From Thiomicrospira pelophila DSM 1534 (GTDB lineage Bacteria; Pseudomonadota; Gammaproteobacteria; Thiomicrospirales; Thiomicrospiraceae), in the NCBI RefSeq assembly GCF_000711195.1, contig NZ_JOMR01000001.1:1302001-1366000 (forward strand): a stretch of 64,000 bases of DNA, given 5' to 3'. Each line of letters opens with the position of its first letter. Positions within the stretch are counted from its first letter, which is position 1. The notes beneath the pieces were generated by a model. That model searched no databases and was not told the origin of the DNA. It saw only the letters and a program-made list of their open reading frames with translations. A program made the position numbers and the translations under genes. This document shows positions 35,127 through 45,267 of this stretch, piece by piece.

Positions 35127-35568
35127 TCGTCACTCCTAATAATTCATCAATAGCTTGATTCGCCAAGCCATCAACGGTTTCGTTTTCCATATGTCCGCTG
35201 TGACCTTTTACCCAATGCCAGTCCACTTTGTGTCCTTGCATGGCTTGTTCGAGTTGTTGCCATAAATCTTGATTTTTAACTGGCTGATTACTGGCGGTTT
35301 TCCAGCCGCGTTTTTTCCAGTTCGCCATCCATTGGGTTATGCCATTTTTGACGTACTGTGAATCGGTGGTGATGGCCACCTGACAAGGGCGCTTGAGCGA
35401 TTTAAAAGCTTGAATCGCCGCCATTAACTCCATACGATTGTTAGTGGTATCGGGCTCCGCGCCTTTTAAGTGTTTTTCTTGCCCTTTAAACCTGAGTAAA
35501 ACGCCCCAACCGCCAGGTCCTGGATTTCCGCGGCAACCACCATCGGTAAAAATTTCAACTATTTGCAA
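35116..35568 (-). CDS. rnhA: ribonuclease HI
   Basis: The 150-residue enzyme has the four acidic residues of RNase HI in order: [40 protein letters not shown] and a C-terminal NETVDGLAN. The basic handle loop ([21 protein letters not shown]) is present. It removes RNA from RNA-DNA hybrids. The usual neighbour dnaQ is missing here; an M23 peptidase gene follows instead. Confidence 0.96.
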   Translation of the reverse strand: MQIVEIFTDGGCRGNPGPGGWGVLLRFKGQEKHLKGAEPDTTNNRMELMAAIQAFKSLKRPCQVAITTDSQYVKNGITQWMANWKKRGWKTASNQPVKNQDLWQQLEQAMQGHKVDWHWVKGHSGHMENETVDGLANQAIDELLGVTNEA

Positions 35569-35590
35569 AACCTATCCTCTAACTTATTAT

Positions 35591-36394
35591 TCAAGATTTA
35601 CCCTTTAGGTTGGCTCTAATGTTTTGTTTGCTATGGTGACGATCACATGATGCCACGGCCTGGGGTTTTCGCAGTGGTAACCAGTTTGCTAACTTCCAAT
35701 TCAACCCTACCGGTGTCGGTGTCACCACACGTTTTTTGGCGACGATAATATAAACATTGCCAAAATGAACGCCTATGCGTTCTAACCAGCTTTCAAAACG
35801 TTCAACATTCAACCAAAACCAAGAGTCTAAACGTTCGCTACGTTGTTTAAAGCACGAAATTGGGCCATGCTGTGCAACCTGAATGTCATAACCTAATAAA
35901 TTCAACCAATCAATAATGCGGTGCATTTTAATTAAATTAGCCTGTTTAAGGCCTTTGCGTGCCCCGCTAAAATAGCTACGTAGCAGGCTGCAACCATAAG
36001 GATTAAAGCCTGATATCATTAACACGCCCTCGGCCATTAACATTCGATCCACTTGACGCACTAAATGATACGGATCGGCGACGGACTCCAAACTATGCGG
36101 CATAAACACCACATCTAAACTATCCTCTTTAAAGGGCAAAAAATCCAGATCAGCGAGTACTTGAAGGTCGCTAATCGAAGGGTTAACCTGATTATCTAAC
36201 ACCACCTTGGTTTTTATGCGACTGGTCTGTAATAAGCTTTGGCGTGATGCTTGACCGACTTGCACCAAATAATAACCAAACAAACGCGGCATCTCTTTTT
36301 CCACCAGCACGCGCTCTTGTTCAAATAATGCTTGACCCATTGGTGTATCAAACCAATCCTTCAAGAAACGTTGAAACTGGATGTCCGAATTCAA
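35591..36394 (-). CDS. class I SAM-dependent methyltransferase-like protein (YafS-type position)
   Basis: The 267-residue protein has a methyltransferase pattern: DLDFLPFKEDSLDVVFMPHSLESVADPYHLVRQVDRMLMAEGVLMISGFNPYGCSLL, that is motif II and post-II of a Methyltransf_11 fold. The classic glycine-rich SAM loop is weak (TKVVLDNQVNPS). It sits between rnhA and gloB exactly as yafS does in E. coli. The substrate is unknown. Confidence 0.8.
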   Translation of the reverse strand: MNSDIQFQRFLKDWFDTPMGQALFEQERVLVEKEMPRLFGYYLVQVGQASRQSLLQTSRIKTKVVLDNQVNPSISDLQVLADLDFLPFKEDSLDVVFMPHSLESVADPYHLVRQVDRMLMAEGVLMISGFNPYGCSLLRSYFSGARKGLKQANLIKMHRIIDWLNLLGYDIQVAQHGPISCFKQRSERLDSWFWLNVERFESWLERIGVHFGNVYIIVAKKRVVTPTPVGLNWKLANWLPLRKPQAVASCDRHHSKQNIRANLKGKS

Positions 36395-36533
36395 CTTGCC
36401 CCCTTTCGCTCTACCGCTTAATTTCGCGAACTTAAAGTGAATTTATCCTCACTTACAAACAAAACTTAGGTTTACACAACGCCATTGAAAGACTTAAAAT
36501 TTACCAAATGATTAATTATATCGTATTGTAACA

Positions 36534-36545
36534 ACCAGGCCTGGT
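36534..36545. repeat. ACCAGGCCTGGT palindrome, upstream of gloB
   Basis: Exact copy in the divergent promoter region of gloB and the methyltransferase gene, about 45 bases before the gloB start; here a regulatory effect is conceivable. Confidence 0.95.
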
Positions 36546-36589
36546 GAATCCTAGCGTTACCCCACCCACTTAATGTAAGCGAGCTAACC

Positions 36590-37378
36590 ATGCAAGTACA
36601 AGGCTTAGAAGCACTGTCAGACAACTATATTTGGATCATCTCAGAACAAAAAAATATCTGGGTGGTTGATCCCGGTGAAAGCCAACCTCTGCTTAATTTG
36701 ATTGAGCAAAACCAGTGGCAGCTGCAAGGCATTTTGTTAACACATCACCACTGGGATCACACCAATGGGGTAGAAGATTTATTGGCCGCATTCCCAAAAG
36801 CACGCGTATATGCAGGTCAATTGACCAATAAAACTTACATTACAGACTCTTTAAAACAAGGCGACCAAATTAATGTAGCAGGTGCAACCTTAACTGTTTT
36901 AGAAACCCCTGGCCACACACTGGATCATATCGCGTATTTTAACGATCAAGTTTTATTTTGTGGTGATACTTTATTTGCCGGAGGTTGTGGTCGTGTATTT
37001 GAAGGTACACCAGAACAAATGACCGACTCGCTGCTAAAACTTCGAGCTATAAAACAAGATGTTGAGGTTTATTGTGGTCATGAGTACACCTTAGCCAATA
37101 TGAACTTTGCGGCCATCGCTGAACCTGATAATTCGGATATTTTGGCGCGTCGTGATCAAGTACGAGTCGACACACTAGCGAAAAAACCATGCGTACCATC
37201 AAAATTATCACTTGAAAAACACACTAATCCTTTTTTACACTTTGATCAAACACCATTATCAGTTAATATTGCACAGCATTGTGGGCTGGAATCACATAAA
37301 ATGACACCGTCAAGACTATTTGCTGAATTACGCGCTTGGAAAGACGCACTGGATGCTACCGGTGAACTCGATGAATAA
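36590..37378 (+). CDS. gloB: hydroxyacylglutathione hydrolase (glyoxalase II)
   Basis: The 262-residue metallo-beta-lactamase-fold enzyme has the metal motif THHHWDH at about residues 51-57, then ETPGHTLDHIAYF, FCGDTLFAGGCGR and YCGHEYTLANM. The C-terminal helices with the glutathione-binding Lys/Arg (KHTNPFLH) are present. It hydrolyses S-lactoylglutathione in methylglyoxal detoxification. The mltD gene follows after nine bases. Confidence 0.96.
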   Translation: MQVQGLEALSDNYIWIISEQKNIWVVDPGESQPLLNLIEQNQWQLQGILLTHHHWDHTNGVEDLLAAFPKARVYAGQLTNKTYITDSLKQGDQINVAGATLTVLETPGHTLDHIAYFNDQVLFCGDTLFAGGCGRVFEGTPEQMTDSLLKLRAIKQDVEVYCGHEYTLANMNFAAIAEPDNSDILARRDQVRVDTLAKKPCVPSKLSLEKHTNPFLHFDQTPLSVNIAQHCGLESHKMTPSRLFAELRAWKDALDATGELDE

Positions 37379-37386
37379 CTAAATAA

Positions 37387-39162
37387 ATGTTGCTACTTAA
37401 TTACATGATGATAACCCGCCTAAAAACCACTTTATTACGTTTAAGCTTTTTGTCTTTCGCGTTAATTATTGGCGGCTGTGAAAGCTTAAATCAAGCTTCG
37501 ACCTCGCCTGAAAACCCTGAACATATCGTCAATAGCGACATTCTCATCCCGACTGATCCCACCTTAGACCAAGCCGAGGCCGAATTTGAAAAGTCCATCC
37601 TAAGTGAAATTGAACCCTTTCCGTTAAAGCTTGCTGAACCTCTCCCCCACACAGAAATTTGGGATGAGCTAGCCGATCAGTTCCACTTAATCGAACAACA
37701 CCACGACGGTTTTCAAGATTATTTAGCTTTCTATCTTAATAACACCAAGCATTTAGAACGTGTTTCGGTTCGCGCTCAGCCTTACTTATATTTCATCATG
37801 GATGAAATCCGCAATCGTGAGATGCCTTATGAAATCGCGATGTTGCCAGTAATTGAAAGTGCTTTTTACCCTTATGCCCGTTCCAGCAAACGTGCTGGTG
37901 GCTTGTGGCAGTTCATTCCAAGCACTGGTCGCATTTACGGTTTAAAGCAGGACTGGTGGTTTGATGGTAGACAAGATGTGTACATGAGTACCCATGCCGC
38001 ACTGGATTTTTTACAAAGCCTATATAAACTCAACAACGAAGATTGGTTGTTAGCTTTTGCTTCATATAACGCGGGTTATGGCCGTATTCAGCAAGCTACC
38101 GCACGCTTAAAACGTAATCAACCGAATGCCGAAATTAATTATTGGACGATTCGTCCTTATTTACCACGCGAAACTCGTCATTATGTACCGCAATTATTAG
38201 CCGTCAGCTACCTAATTAAGAATCGCGAAAAGTATAATTTGGCGATTCAAGACGTTCCCAATGAACCCTACTTGACCTACATTGAACTTGACCGCCAAAT
38301 GGATTTAAACAAGGCGGCTGAGTTAGCTGGTTTGTCAAAAGAAATGATGAAACACTTGAACCCTGGTTATTTAAAAAGTGTTACCCCGCCTGACGGCCCA
38401 CATCACCTATTGATACCTAATTCTCATAAACAAGCCTTTGAACAAAAACTCGCTGAAAATAGCAACGATATTTTTAATATCCGCTGGCAACGTCATCAAA
38501 TTGTGACGGGCGACAGCTTAGGTACGATTGCTCAACGCTATAGTACGTCGATTGGTGAAATCCGTCGTCTTAACAATCTAAAAGGCAATATGATTCGAGC
38601 GGGACGCACCTTGTTAATTCCGATCCCAGCTTCGCAAGCTCATAAGCATACCCAATTCGCTCAGAACACCCAAAATGATGAATCAGACAATAAAAGTTTC
38701 CGCACTCATTACGTTCAGCGCGGTGAATCTCTTTGGACGATCTCCAACTATTATGGGTTAGATACGTCGAAATTAGCGCAATGGAACAATTTAAATCCTC
38801 GCGCGCCAATTAGAGTGGGACAGCGTTTAGAAATTCGCAGCAATAAATACGGCCACACCGTGCAACATACGGTAAAAGATGGTGAAAGCTTATGGCTAAT
38901 CGCTCGCCGCTACCAAGTCACCATTCGTGATTTAACGCGCTGGAATAAAATTAGCAGTTCGAATACGTTACGTCCCGGTACAGAATTAACCATTTGGCGT
39001 TCTGGTCCACCTGACCAATACACCGTTCAACGTGGGGATACCTTATGGGATATTGCACGTGCGTTTAATATAAATAGCGAAAGCTTAAAAAAACTCAACA
39101 AGCTTTCACAAAATGAATATTTAAGACCAGGACAAGTGTTACGTATCCCAAATGATAGCTAG
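37387..39162 (+). CDS. mltD: membrane-bound lytic murein transglycosylase D
   Basis: The 591-residue lipoprotein (lipobox LIIGGC, Cys31 from this start) has an SLT domain with IESAFYPYARSSKRAGGLWQFIPSTGR, whose Glu is catalytic, and AFASYNAGYGRI. At least three LysM repeats follow, near 370-415, 445-490 and 500-590 (for example YTVQRGDTLWDIARAFNI). It cleaves glycan strands from the outer-membrane side. The start may be the ATG at 37405 or 37408, which gives a more usual signal length; no ribosome site settles it. Confidence 0.93.
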   Translation: MLLLNYMMITRLKTTLLRLSFLSFALIIGGCESLNQASTSPENPEHIVNSDILIPTDPTLDQAEAEFEKSILSEIEPFPLKLAEPLPHTEIWDELADQFHLIEQHHDGFQDYLAFYLNNTKHLERVSVRAQPYLYFIMDEIRNREMPYEIAMLPVIESAFYPYARSSKRAGGLWQFIPSTGRIYGLKQDWWFDGRQDVYMSTHAALDFLQSLYKLNNEDWLLAFASYNAGYGRIQQATARLKRNQPNAEINYWTIRPYLPRETRHYVPQLLAVSYLIKNREKYNLAIQDVPNEPYLTYIELDRQMDLNKAAELAGLSKEMMKHLNPGYLKSVTPPDGPHHLLIPNSHKQAFEQKLAENSNDIFNIRWQRHQIVTGDSLGTIAQRYSTSIGEIRRLNNLKGNMIRAGRTLLIPIPASQAHKHTQFAQNTQNDESDNKSFRTHYVQRGESLWTISNYYGLDTSKLAQWNNLNPRAPIRVGQRLEIRSNKYGHTVQHTVKDGESLWLIARRYQVTIRDLTRWNKISSSNTLRPGTELTIWRSGPPDQYTVQRGDTLWDIARAFNINSESLKKLNKLSQNEYLRPGQVLRIPNDS

Positions 39163-41122
39163 CCTAGCTCGCACATATTTAATCTTACACGTCCCTTTAC
39201 TCATCGGGATCGGTCTTTTTTTTGGGCTATTTTCAACCGCTCCGCAAGCTCAAAACCTAACCCCAGAACAACAACAATTTTTAGAGGCGATGGATTACAT
39301 CAATAGCGGAGACCGACTCCAAGTCGCTAACCTGAAAGCCCTACTACAAGACCACCCGCTTTATCCGCAACTACTTTACCAAGATACCCTTAAAAACTTT
39401 GACCGCACACCTGATTTAGCTATCCGACAATATTTTGAGCGTTACCAGCACCTTGCTTTGTCCCACAGTTTACGCAACCATTGGATCAACTACTTGGGCG
39501 AACAAGAACGCTGGGACTTATTAATTAAGCACCCACAAGACAATCCTAACCTGTTAGAGCAGTGTTACTTTATGCGTGCTCAACTTGAATACCAATCCAT
39601 TAGCATCAACGCACTACGGCAGTTTTGGCTTCAACAGCTTAAACTACCAACCGCATGTCAACCCATAGAAAATCAATTAATTAGCTCAGGCGAATTGCCG
39701 GGCTGGCTAATTTGGCAAAAAATTGACCTCGCTATGCAGCGAGGACAACTCAGCGTCGCGCGATCACTTATGTCTTATTTATCACCGACCGATCAAGATG
39801 CGCTAAATCATTGGATTGAATACTATCGGAAACCACAAAAACTTATTCGACAGCTACCCAACCAAGCCAGCGCATTTATCAACCGAAAAATTTTTTTACA
39901 GGCACTTGAAAGGCTCGCTAATCGTCAACCTGAGGCGGCTTTTCAATTGTTAAGCCTTCATAAAGAACGTTATCGGATCCACCCCGATGAGCAACATCAA
40001 ATTCAACGCACCATTAGCTTACGTTACGCCTATCGCAATGCGCCTGAGGCCAAGTCGCATCTGAACTCGCTCCACCAATATAGCGGCGATAGTGATACCT
40101 TGCGCTGGCAAGCCCAAATTGCGCTACGACAATCGGACTGGGCGCAGCTTCTCAGCACAATTGGTCTAATGCCTGAGCATGAACAAAACCAACCTAAATG
40201 GCGATATTGGACGGCTCGCGCACTCGATAAACAACAGGCATCGGGCGCGGCACAAACCATTTATCAGTCTTTAGCTCAACAACGACACTACTATGGATTT
40301 CTGGCCGCTGACCAGTTAGGACTGAACTATCAACTTCATCAAACCCAACCTGCCTCTGAATTAAGTACAAAACAACTACACAAGAAGTATCCTTCTTTAG
40401 CTCTCATTCAAGAGCTTTTGAATATCGGTTGGACAGTGAATGCCCACAGGGAATGGCAACATTTAATTCGTCAAGCAGACGTGCATGACATCCAGGCGAT
40501 CGCTCAAATTGCGAGCGAATGGCAACAACATAATTTTGTCATTCGCGCTTTAGCCCAAGCCAAACAATGGGATCAGCTTGAGCTTCGCTTTCCAACTCCA
40601 TACAAAGGGCCTGTAATCCAGAATGCGAGCAAAAATAATATTGAAGCCGCTTGGATTTACAGCATTATACGACGCGAAAGCGCCTACCAAACACATGCCA
40701 AGTCCTCCGCAGGAGCGGTTGGATTAATGCAATTAATGCCCGGCACTGCACAATATATGGGCAAAAAAATTGGTTATACCCGCCAACAATATCGAAACCT
40801 ACTGGATGCAAACTCCAACATTGAACTAGGTAGTGCCTATTTAGCTTATCTATTGGAACGTTATAACGGTCATTTAGTCATGGCCACGGCTGCCTATAAC
40901 GCAGGGCCTAAACGTGTTGATTATTGGATAAAAGGCCATCACAACCTTGAGGCCGATCAATGGGTGGATTCGATCCCATTTAGTGAAACCAGAAAGTATG
41001 TAAAGGCCATCATGGAATATAAAGTGGTATTTGAAACTCTACTGGGTCAACAACCGCAAAAACTGCAAAGCTTAATGCGGCCCATCTCTTCACCTAACGA
41101 CCAGCAAGCGGCCCTTGATTAA
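39152..41122 (+). CDS. slt: soluble lytic murein transglycosylase Slt-like
   Basis: The 656-residue periplasmic protein has an N-terminal signal, a long superhelical U-domain of short helices (about 30-480), and a C-terminal SLT domain with IIRRESAYQTHAKSSAGAVGLMQLMPGTAQ (catalytic Glu), NSNIELGSAYLAYLLERY and AAYNAGPKRV. It cleaves murein and trims strands at the divisome or in recycling. Its first 11 bases overlap mltD, putting two lytic transglycosylases in one operon. Confidence 0.93.
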   Translation: MIASLARTYLILHVPLLIGIGLFFGLFSTAPQAQNLTPEQQQFLEAMDYINSGDRLQVANLKALLQDHPLYPQLLYQDTLKNFDRTPDLAIRQYFERYQHLALSHSLRNHWINYLGEQERWDLLIKHPQDNPNLLEQCYFMRAQLEYQSISINALRQFWLQQLKLPTACQPIENQLISSGELPGWLIWQKIDLAMQRGQLSVARSLMSYLSPTDQDALNHWIEYYRKPQKLIRQLPNQASAFINRKIFLQALERLANRQPEAAFQLLSLHKERYRIHPDEQHQIQRTISLRYAYRNAPEAKSHLNSLHQYSGDSDTLRWQAQIALRQSDWAQLLSTIGLMPEHEQNQPKWRYWTARALDKQQASGAAQTIYQSLAQQRHYYGFLAADQLGLNYQLHQTQPASELSTKQLHKKYPSLALIQELLNIGWTVNAHREWQHLIRQADVHDIQAIAQIASEWQQHNFVIRALAQAKQWDQLELRFPTPYKGPVIQNASKNNIEAAWIYSIIRRESAYQTHAKSSAGAVGLMQLMPGTAQYMGKKIGYTRQQYRNLLDANSNIELGSAYLAYLLERYNGHLVMATAAYNAGPKRVDYWIKGHHNLEADQWVDSIPFSETRKYVKAIMEYKVVFETLLGQQPQKLQSLMRPISSPNDQQAALD

Positions 41123-41167
41123 TCATCACAATTCGACCACCCAATCTGCTTTTCGACAGACGAAAAA

Positions 41168-41195
41168 AAACCCGGCTCAATATTTGGCCGGGTTT
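41168..41195. terminator. intrinsic terminator after slt
   Basis: Nine-bp stem AAACCCGGC/GCCGGGTTT with a 10-base loop, A-rich before and T/A-rich after; it serves the convergent slt and cysS genes. Confidence 0.75.
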
Positions 41196-41236
41196 AAATA
41201 GTATCTCAATTAAAAGATAACTAAAGGAGGATACTC

Positions 41237-41308
41237 ATGAAGAAACATGAATGTGCGCATTGTATAAAAAGTTTAACAAGCTGTCAAATAAATTTTATAT
41301 CAACATAA
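41237..41308 (+). CDS. possible 23-residue cysteine-containing small protein
   Basis: A perfect ribosome site AAAGGAGG stands seven bases before ATG 41237. The frame encodes MKKHECAHCIKSLTS and eight more residues, then TAA, with a CxxC pair and a third Cys. It lies just after the slt terminator and antisense to the 3' flank of cysS. The ribosome site is the best in the surrounding kilobases, which is the main reason to take it seriously. Function unknown. Confidence 0.4.
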   Translation: MKKHECAHCIKSLTSCQINFIST

Positions 41309-41367
41309 GTTCGATCTATATAAGATTACGCTTATTATGCTTTTCCGACCCTTTTTGTCTCCTAGTT

Positions 41368-42744
41368 TTACTGGCGACGCCAACTGGTGCCTTGCGCCGA
41401 ATCTAATAATTCCACGCCATCAGCCAATAATTGATCTCGAATCTGGTCCGACCTAGCCCAGTTTTTATCTTGTCTGGCTTGAGCTCGTTCGGCAATTAAA
41501 GCTTCAATATCCGCATCCGATAGTCCATCCAGAGCTTCACCCGCTGTGCCTTTAAAAAAGTCTTCTGGGGTCTGCATTAACAAACCTAATCGATTTGCCA
41601 AGCTTTGCAGAAGCGCCACTAGATCGGCTTGTTTGGTTTTATTAACTTCTTTAACCAATTCAAACAATACGGAGATCGCCAAAGGCGTATTAAAATCGTC
41701 TTCCATTGCGGCATTGAAACGAGTTTCAAACTCGGTATCTTTCGCCACCAGGCCTGGTGCTTGAGCCTCTAAAGCCGTATACAAACGTGCCAAATTGGTT
41801 TTGGCAGCTTGTAGGTTTTCCTGTGAATAATTTAACGGACTACGATAGTGACTCGACAGTAAGAAATAACGAATTACTTCCGGGTGGTAGTCTTTTAGAA
41901 CTTCACGAATGGTGAAAAAATTATTTAATGACTTGGACATTTTTTCATCATCGACTCGCACAAAACCAACATGCATCCAAGTGTTTACATAATGTTGTCC
42001 GCCGTGAGCACATTCGGATTGGGCAATCTCATTTTCGTGGTGAGGAAATTGTAAATCCATGCCGCCACCATGAATATCTAAATGCTCACCCAAACACTGT
42101 TCCGACATGGCTGAACATTCTATATGCCAACCCGGCCGGCCATCGCCCCACTCCGAATCCCAAGCCGGTTCGTCTTGTTTTGAAGCTTTCCACAAAACAA
42201 AGTCCATTGGATTTTGTTTGTGCGGGTTAATCTCAACACGCGCACCCGCCTCTAAGTCCTCTTGTTTTTTGCCAGACAAACGCCCATAGGATTCAAAAGA
42301 CGTGACCTTAAAATACACATCGCCGTTATCCGCGGCATAAGCATGACCTTTATCGATCAAGGTTTTCACCATGGTTTTGATGGCGTCAATATAATCGGTC
42401 GCGCGTGGTTCTTCATCTGGGCGCAGCACATTTAACGCGGCTTCATCTTCATGCATCGCATCAATAAAGCGTTCTGTTAAAGATTGCACCGATTCTTTAT
42501 TTTCGAGCGCGCGTTTGATGATTTTATCGTCGATATCGGTAATGTTGCGCACGTATTTAACATCTAAACCCAGTGCACGTAACTGACGAACCACCGTATC
42601 AAACACCACCATCACGCGCGCATGGCCGATATGACAAAAGTCGTACACGGTTACACCGCAGACATAGATGCCAACTTTTCCTGGCACAATCGGTTTAAAC
42701 TCTTGTTTTTGTCGGCTCTCAGTATTGTAAATTTGTAAACTCAT
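41368..42744 (-). CDS. cysS: cysteinyl-tRNA synthetase
   Basis: The 458-residue class I synthetase has [23 protein letters not shown], the zinc-binding cysteines (C28, and [11 protein letters not shown], the HENE segment), the HIGH motif and KMSKS. It charges tRNA-Cys. The helix-bundle domain contains APGLVAKD, encoded over a palindrome. The gene directly follows glnS on the same strand, an arrangement shared with pseudomonads. Confidence 0.97.
   Translation of the reverse strand: MSLQIYNTESRQKQEFKPIVPGKVGIYVCGVTVYDFCHIGHARVMVVFDTVVRQLRALGLDVKYVRNITDIDDKIIKRALENKESVQSLTERFIDAMHEDEAALNVLRPDEEPRATDYIDAIKTMVKTLIDKGHAYAADNGDVYFKVTSFESYGRLSGKKQEDLEAGARVEINPHKQNPMDFVLWKASKQDEPAWDSEWGDGRPGWHIECSAMSEQCLGEHLDIHGGGMDLQFPHHENEIAQSECAHGGQHYVNTWMHVGFVRVDDEKMSKSLNNFFTIREVLKDYHPEVIRYFLLSSHYRSPLNYSQENLQAAKTNLARLYTALEAQAPGLVAKDTEFETRFNAAMEDDFNTPLAISVLFELVKEVNKTKQADLVALLQSLANRLGLLMQTPEDFFKGTAGEALDGLSDADIEALIAERAQARQDKNWARSDQIRDQLLADGVELLDSAQGTSWRRQ
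41747..41758. repeat. ACCAGGCCTGGT palindrome, in cysS
   Basis: Exact copy, 14-bp palindrome (41746-41759), read as Pro-Gly-Leu-Val in a surface region of the helical domain. Confidence 0.95.
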
Positions 42745-42747
42745 AAT

Positions 42748-42825
42748 CTATCCGTTTTGGGTGTTTGACTGATGTTTAGCGATAAAACGTTCAAGATCAG
42801 CCTGGCTAATATTTGGTTTGCTCAC
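42748..42825 (-). CDS. possible 25-residue peptide bridging glnS and cysS
   Basis: A GTG at 42825, overlapping the glnS end in another frame, opens a short frame with [16 protein letters not shown], an amphipathic-helix-like stretch, ending two codons before cysS. It may be a translational coupler between the two synthetase genes. No clear ribosome site; low confidence. Confidence 0.2.
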   Translation of the reverse strand: MSKPNISQADLERFIAKHQSNTQNG

Positions 42826-44485
42826 TCCAGGTATCTCTTAAACCGACCGTGCGATTAAACACCAGGCCTGGTTGTTTATTGTCGCGACAGAAATAACCTT
42901 CACGTTCAAACTGATAGGCTAATTCCGGTACGGCATCGGCCAAGCTTGGTTCAACAAAACCTTGTTTAATCACCAATGACTCAGGATTTAAAACGGCTTC
43001 AAAATCTTCGGCCTTACCCGGGTTAGGTACATTAAATAAGCGATCGTATAAATAAAACTCAGCCGGCACAGCTTTGCTGGCTTCAACCCAGTGAATCACA
43101 CCTTTAACTTTGCGGCCATCCGCTGGGTTTTTGCCTAAGGTATCTGGATCGTAGCTACAGTAAATCGTTTTAAGTTCACCTTGTTCATCATTTTCAAAAC
43201 GTTCAGCTTTAATCACATACGCGTTACGCAAACGCACTTCCTTGCCTAATACTAAACGCTTAAAATGTTTATTGGCTTCTTCACGGAAATCCTCTCGGTC
43301 AATATAGACTTCGCGCCCAAACCAAATTTCACGCTTGCCCATGTCTTCATTTTGAGGATGAATTGGCGCTTGAATAGGCTCAACTTGGTTTTCCGGGTAA
43401 TTTTCTATCACCAGCTTGACGGGATTTAACACCGCCATGGAGCGTGGCGCATGCACATTTAAGTCATCGCGTACTGCCGCTTCTAAAATGCTCATCTCAG
43501 TAAAACTATCGACTTTACTCACGCCAATTCGATCAGCAAAACTTCGAATCGAAGTAGGCGTGTAACCACGGCGGCGCAAACCCGAAATGGTTGGCATACG
43601 AGGATCGTCCCAGCCAGTGACCATACGATCATTCACTAATTGATGCAATTTGCGCTTTGACATCACCGTGTATTCTAGATTTAGACGCGAAAACTCGTAC
43701 TGACGCGGACGCGTGGCACTCGGCAAGGTGATATTATCCAGAATCCAGTCGTATAAACGACGATTATCTTGGAACTCCAAAGTGCATAACGAATGCGTCA
43801 CCCCTTCAATCGCATCCGAAATACAATGCGCGAAGTCATACATAGGATAAATACACCAAGCATCACCAGTTTGGTGATGTGCTTGAAAACGAATTCGATA
43901 CAAAATCGGATCACGCATACACATAAAGGGCGAGGCCATATCTATTTTGGCGCGTAAGACACACTCGCCTTCTTTAAACTCGCCCGCGCGCATTTTTTCT
44001 AACAGGTTGCGATTTTCATCAACGGACGTGTCGCGATATGGACTTGCTTTACCCGGCTCGGTTAAAGTGCCTCGATATTCGCGCTGCTGCTCGGCATTAA
44101 GGAAACACACATACGCCAACCCTTTCCCCACCAGTTCCAAAGCGTACTGATAAAAGGATTCAAAATAATTCGAACTATAACGAATCTCACCCGACCATTC
44201 ATAACCCAACCAGGCCACATCACGCTGAATAGACCCCACGTATTCTAGGTCTTCTTTTTCTGGATTCGTATCGTCAAAACGCAGATTACACTGACCTTGA
44301 TAATCTTCCGCTAGGCCAAAATTAAGGCAAATTGACTTGGCGTGGCCAATATGAAGATAACCATTCGGCTCAGGCGGGAAACGAGTTTGAATGCTTTTAT
44401 GCAACCCGCTTGCAAGGTCTTCATCAATTATATTGCGAATAAAATTAGTGGCGCGTTCACCTGCTTCAGCCTGACTCATCGACAA
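42806..44485 (-). CDS. glnS: glutaminyl-tRNA synthetase
   Basis: The 559-residue class I enzyme has [26 protein letters not shown] (HIGH motif), the acceptor-stem region, [11 protein letters not shown] (KMSKS counterpart) and two beta-barrel anticodon domains. It charges tRNA-Gln directly. The C-terminal [15 protein letters not shown] is encoded over a palindrome. An extended -10 promoter lies about 30 bases upstream of the start. Confidence 0.97.
   Translation of the reverse strand: MSMSQAEAGERATNFIRNIIDEDLASGLHKSIQTRFPPEPNGYLHIGHAKSICLNFGLAEDYQGQCNLRFDDTNPEKEDLEYVGSIQRDVAWLGYEWSGEIRYSSNYFESFYQYALELVGKGLAYVCFLNAEQQREYRGTLTEPGKASPYRDTSVDENRNLLEKMRAGEFKEGECVLRAKIDMASPFMCMRDPILYRIRFQAHHQTGDAWCIYPMYDFAHCISDAIEGVTHSLCTLEFQDNRRLYDWILDNITLPSATRPRQYEFSRLNLEYTVMSKRKLHQLVNDRMVTGWDDPRMPTISGLRRRGYTPTSIRSFADRIGVSKVDSFTEMSILEAAVRDDLNVHAPRSMAVLNPVKLVIENYPENQVEPIQAPIHPQNEDMGKREIWFGREVYIDREDFREEANKHFKRLVLGKEVRLRNAYVIKAERFENDEQGELKTIYCSYDPDTLGKNPADGRKVKGVIHWVEASKAVPAEFYLYDRLFNVPNPGKAEDFEAVLNPESLVIKQGFVEPSLADAVPELAYQFEREGYFCRDNKQPGLVFNRTVGLRDTWSEQTKY
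42861..42872. repeat. ACCAGGCCTGGT palindrome, in glnS
   Basis: Exact copy near the 3' end of the gene, read as Pro-Gly-Leu-Val. Confidence 0.95.
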
Positions 44486-44514
44486 AATCCATGTATGTTG
44501 AAAAATAGTGAGCC

Positions 44515-44523
44515 ATTATAACA
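44515..44523 (-). promoter_or_regulatory. extended -10 promoter element for glnS
   Basis: On the minus strand TGTTATAAT gives a perfect extended -10 (TGnTATAAT) 30 bases before the ATG. The -35 region (TGTTAA at 16-bp spacing) is weak, as is usual for extended -10 promoters. Confidence 0.55.
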
Positions 44524-44619
44524 TTCCTATTTCGCCTTAACACGGCCTTAGATGCAGTTCCTTGCTGAGTTGATCAATGGTAAAATGCCCACAATTCCAT
44601 CTGATTTAAGGATCTAATC

Positions 44620-45195
44620 ATGTCAAAGTTAGTGTTACGCATCGGGTTCGTATTAAGCCTGCTTTTCACCCCTTTTATATCCGTTCACGCCGAAAACCCA
44701 CGTGTACTGATGGAAACCAGTCATGGTGCAATGATTATCGAACTTTACCCAGAAGACGCGCCTGAAACCGTTGAAAACTTTTTAGCTTATGTCAAAAGTG
44801 GTTTTTATGAAGGCACCATTTTTCATCGTGTGATTCGTAATTTTATGATTCAAGGCGGTGGCTTTGATGAAAATATGAAACAAAAACCGACTTTAAAGCC
44901 GATTCAAAACGAAGCGGACAATGGCTTACAAAACAAAATTGGTACGATTGCGATGGCACGCACCAGTGATCCGCATTCCGCCACGGCTCAATTTTTCATC
45001 AACGTCGCCAATAACAGTTCGCTCGACTTTCGCGAAAAAACTACCCGCGCTTATGGATATACCGTATTTGGTCGTGTGGTTGAGGGCATGAGAACGGTCA
45101 ACGAAATCCGTAATATGCCAACGGGTCGTAAAATGGGACATCAAGATGTGCCTTTACAGCCGGTTGTAATTCAGAAAGTACGTCAAATTCGTTAA
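44620..45195 (+). CDS. ppiA: periplasmic peptidyl-prolyl cis-trans isomerase (cyclophilin)
   Basis: The 191-residue cyclophilin has a signal peptide (to about residue 25, ending SVHA). The core has GTIFHRVIRNFMIQGGGFD (catalytic Arg), ATAQFFINVANN and RAYGYTVFGRVVEGM. It assists folding of exported proteins. A second, leaderless cyclophilin gene follows, so the pair covers both compartments. Confidence 0.92.
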   Translation: MSKLVLRIGFVLSLLFTPFISVHAENPRVLMETSHGAMIIELYPEDAPETVENFLAYVKSGFYEGTIFHRVIRNFMIQGGGFDENMKQKPTLKPIQNEADNGLQNKIGTIAMARTSDPHSATAQFFINVANNSSLDFREKTTRAYGYTVFGRVVEGMRTVNEIRNMPTGRKMGHQDVPLQPVVIQKVRQIR

Positions 45196-45227
45196 AAATT
45201 ATTTTAATAAGCGTTAATAGACCAACC

Positions 45228-45239
45228 ACCAGGCCTGGT
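45228..45239. repeat. ACCAGGCCTGGT palindrome, 20-bp version
   Basis: Exact copy with perfect arms over 45224-45243, between the two cyclophilin genes, about 25 bases before the second start codon. Confidence 0.95.
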
Positions 45240-45267
45240 GGTTACACCTACAAAAGGAAGTTAAAAC

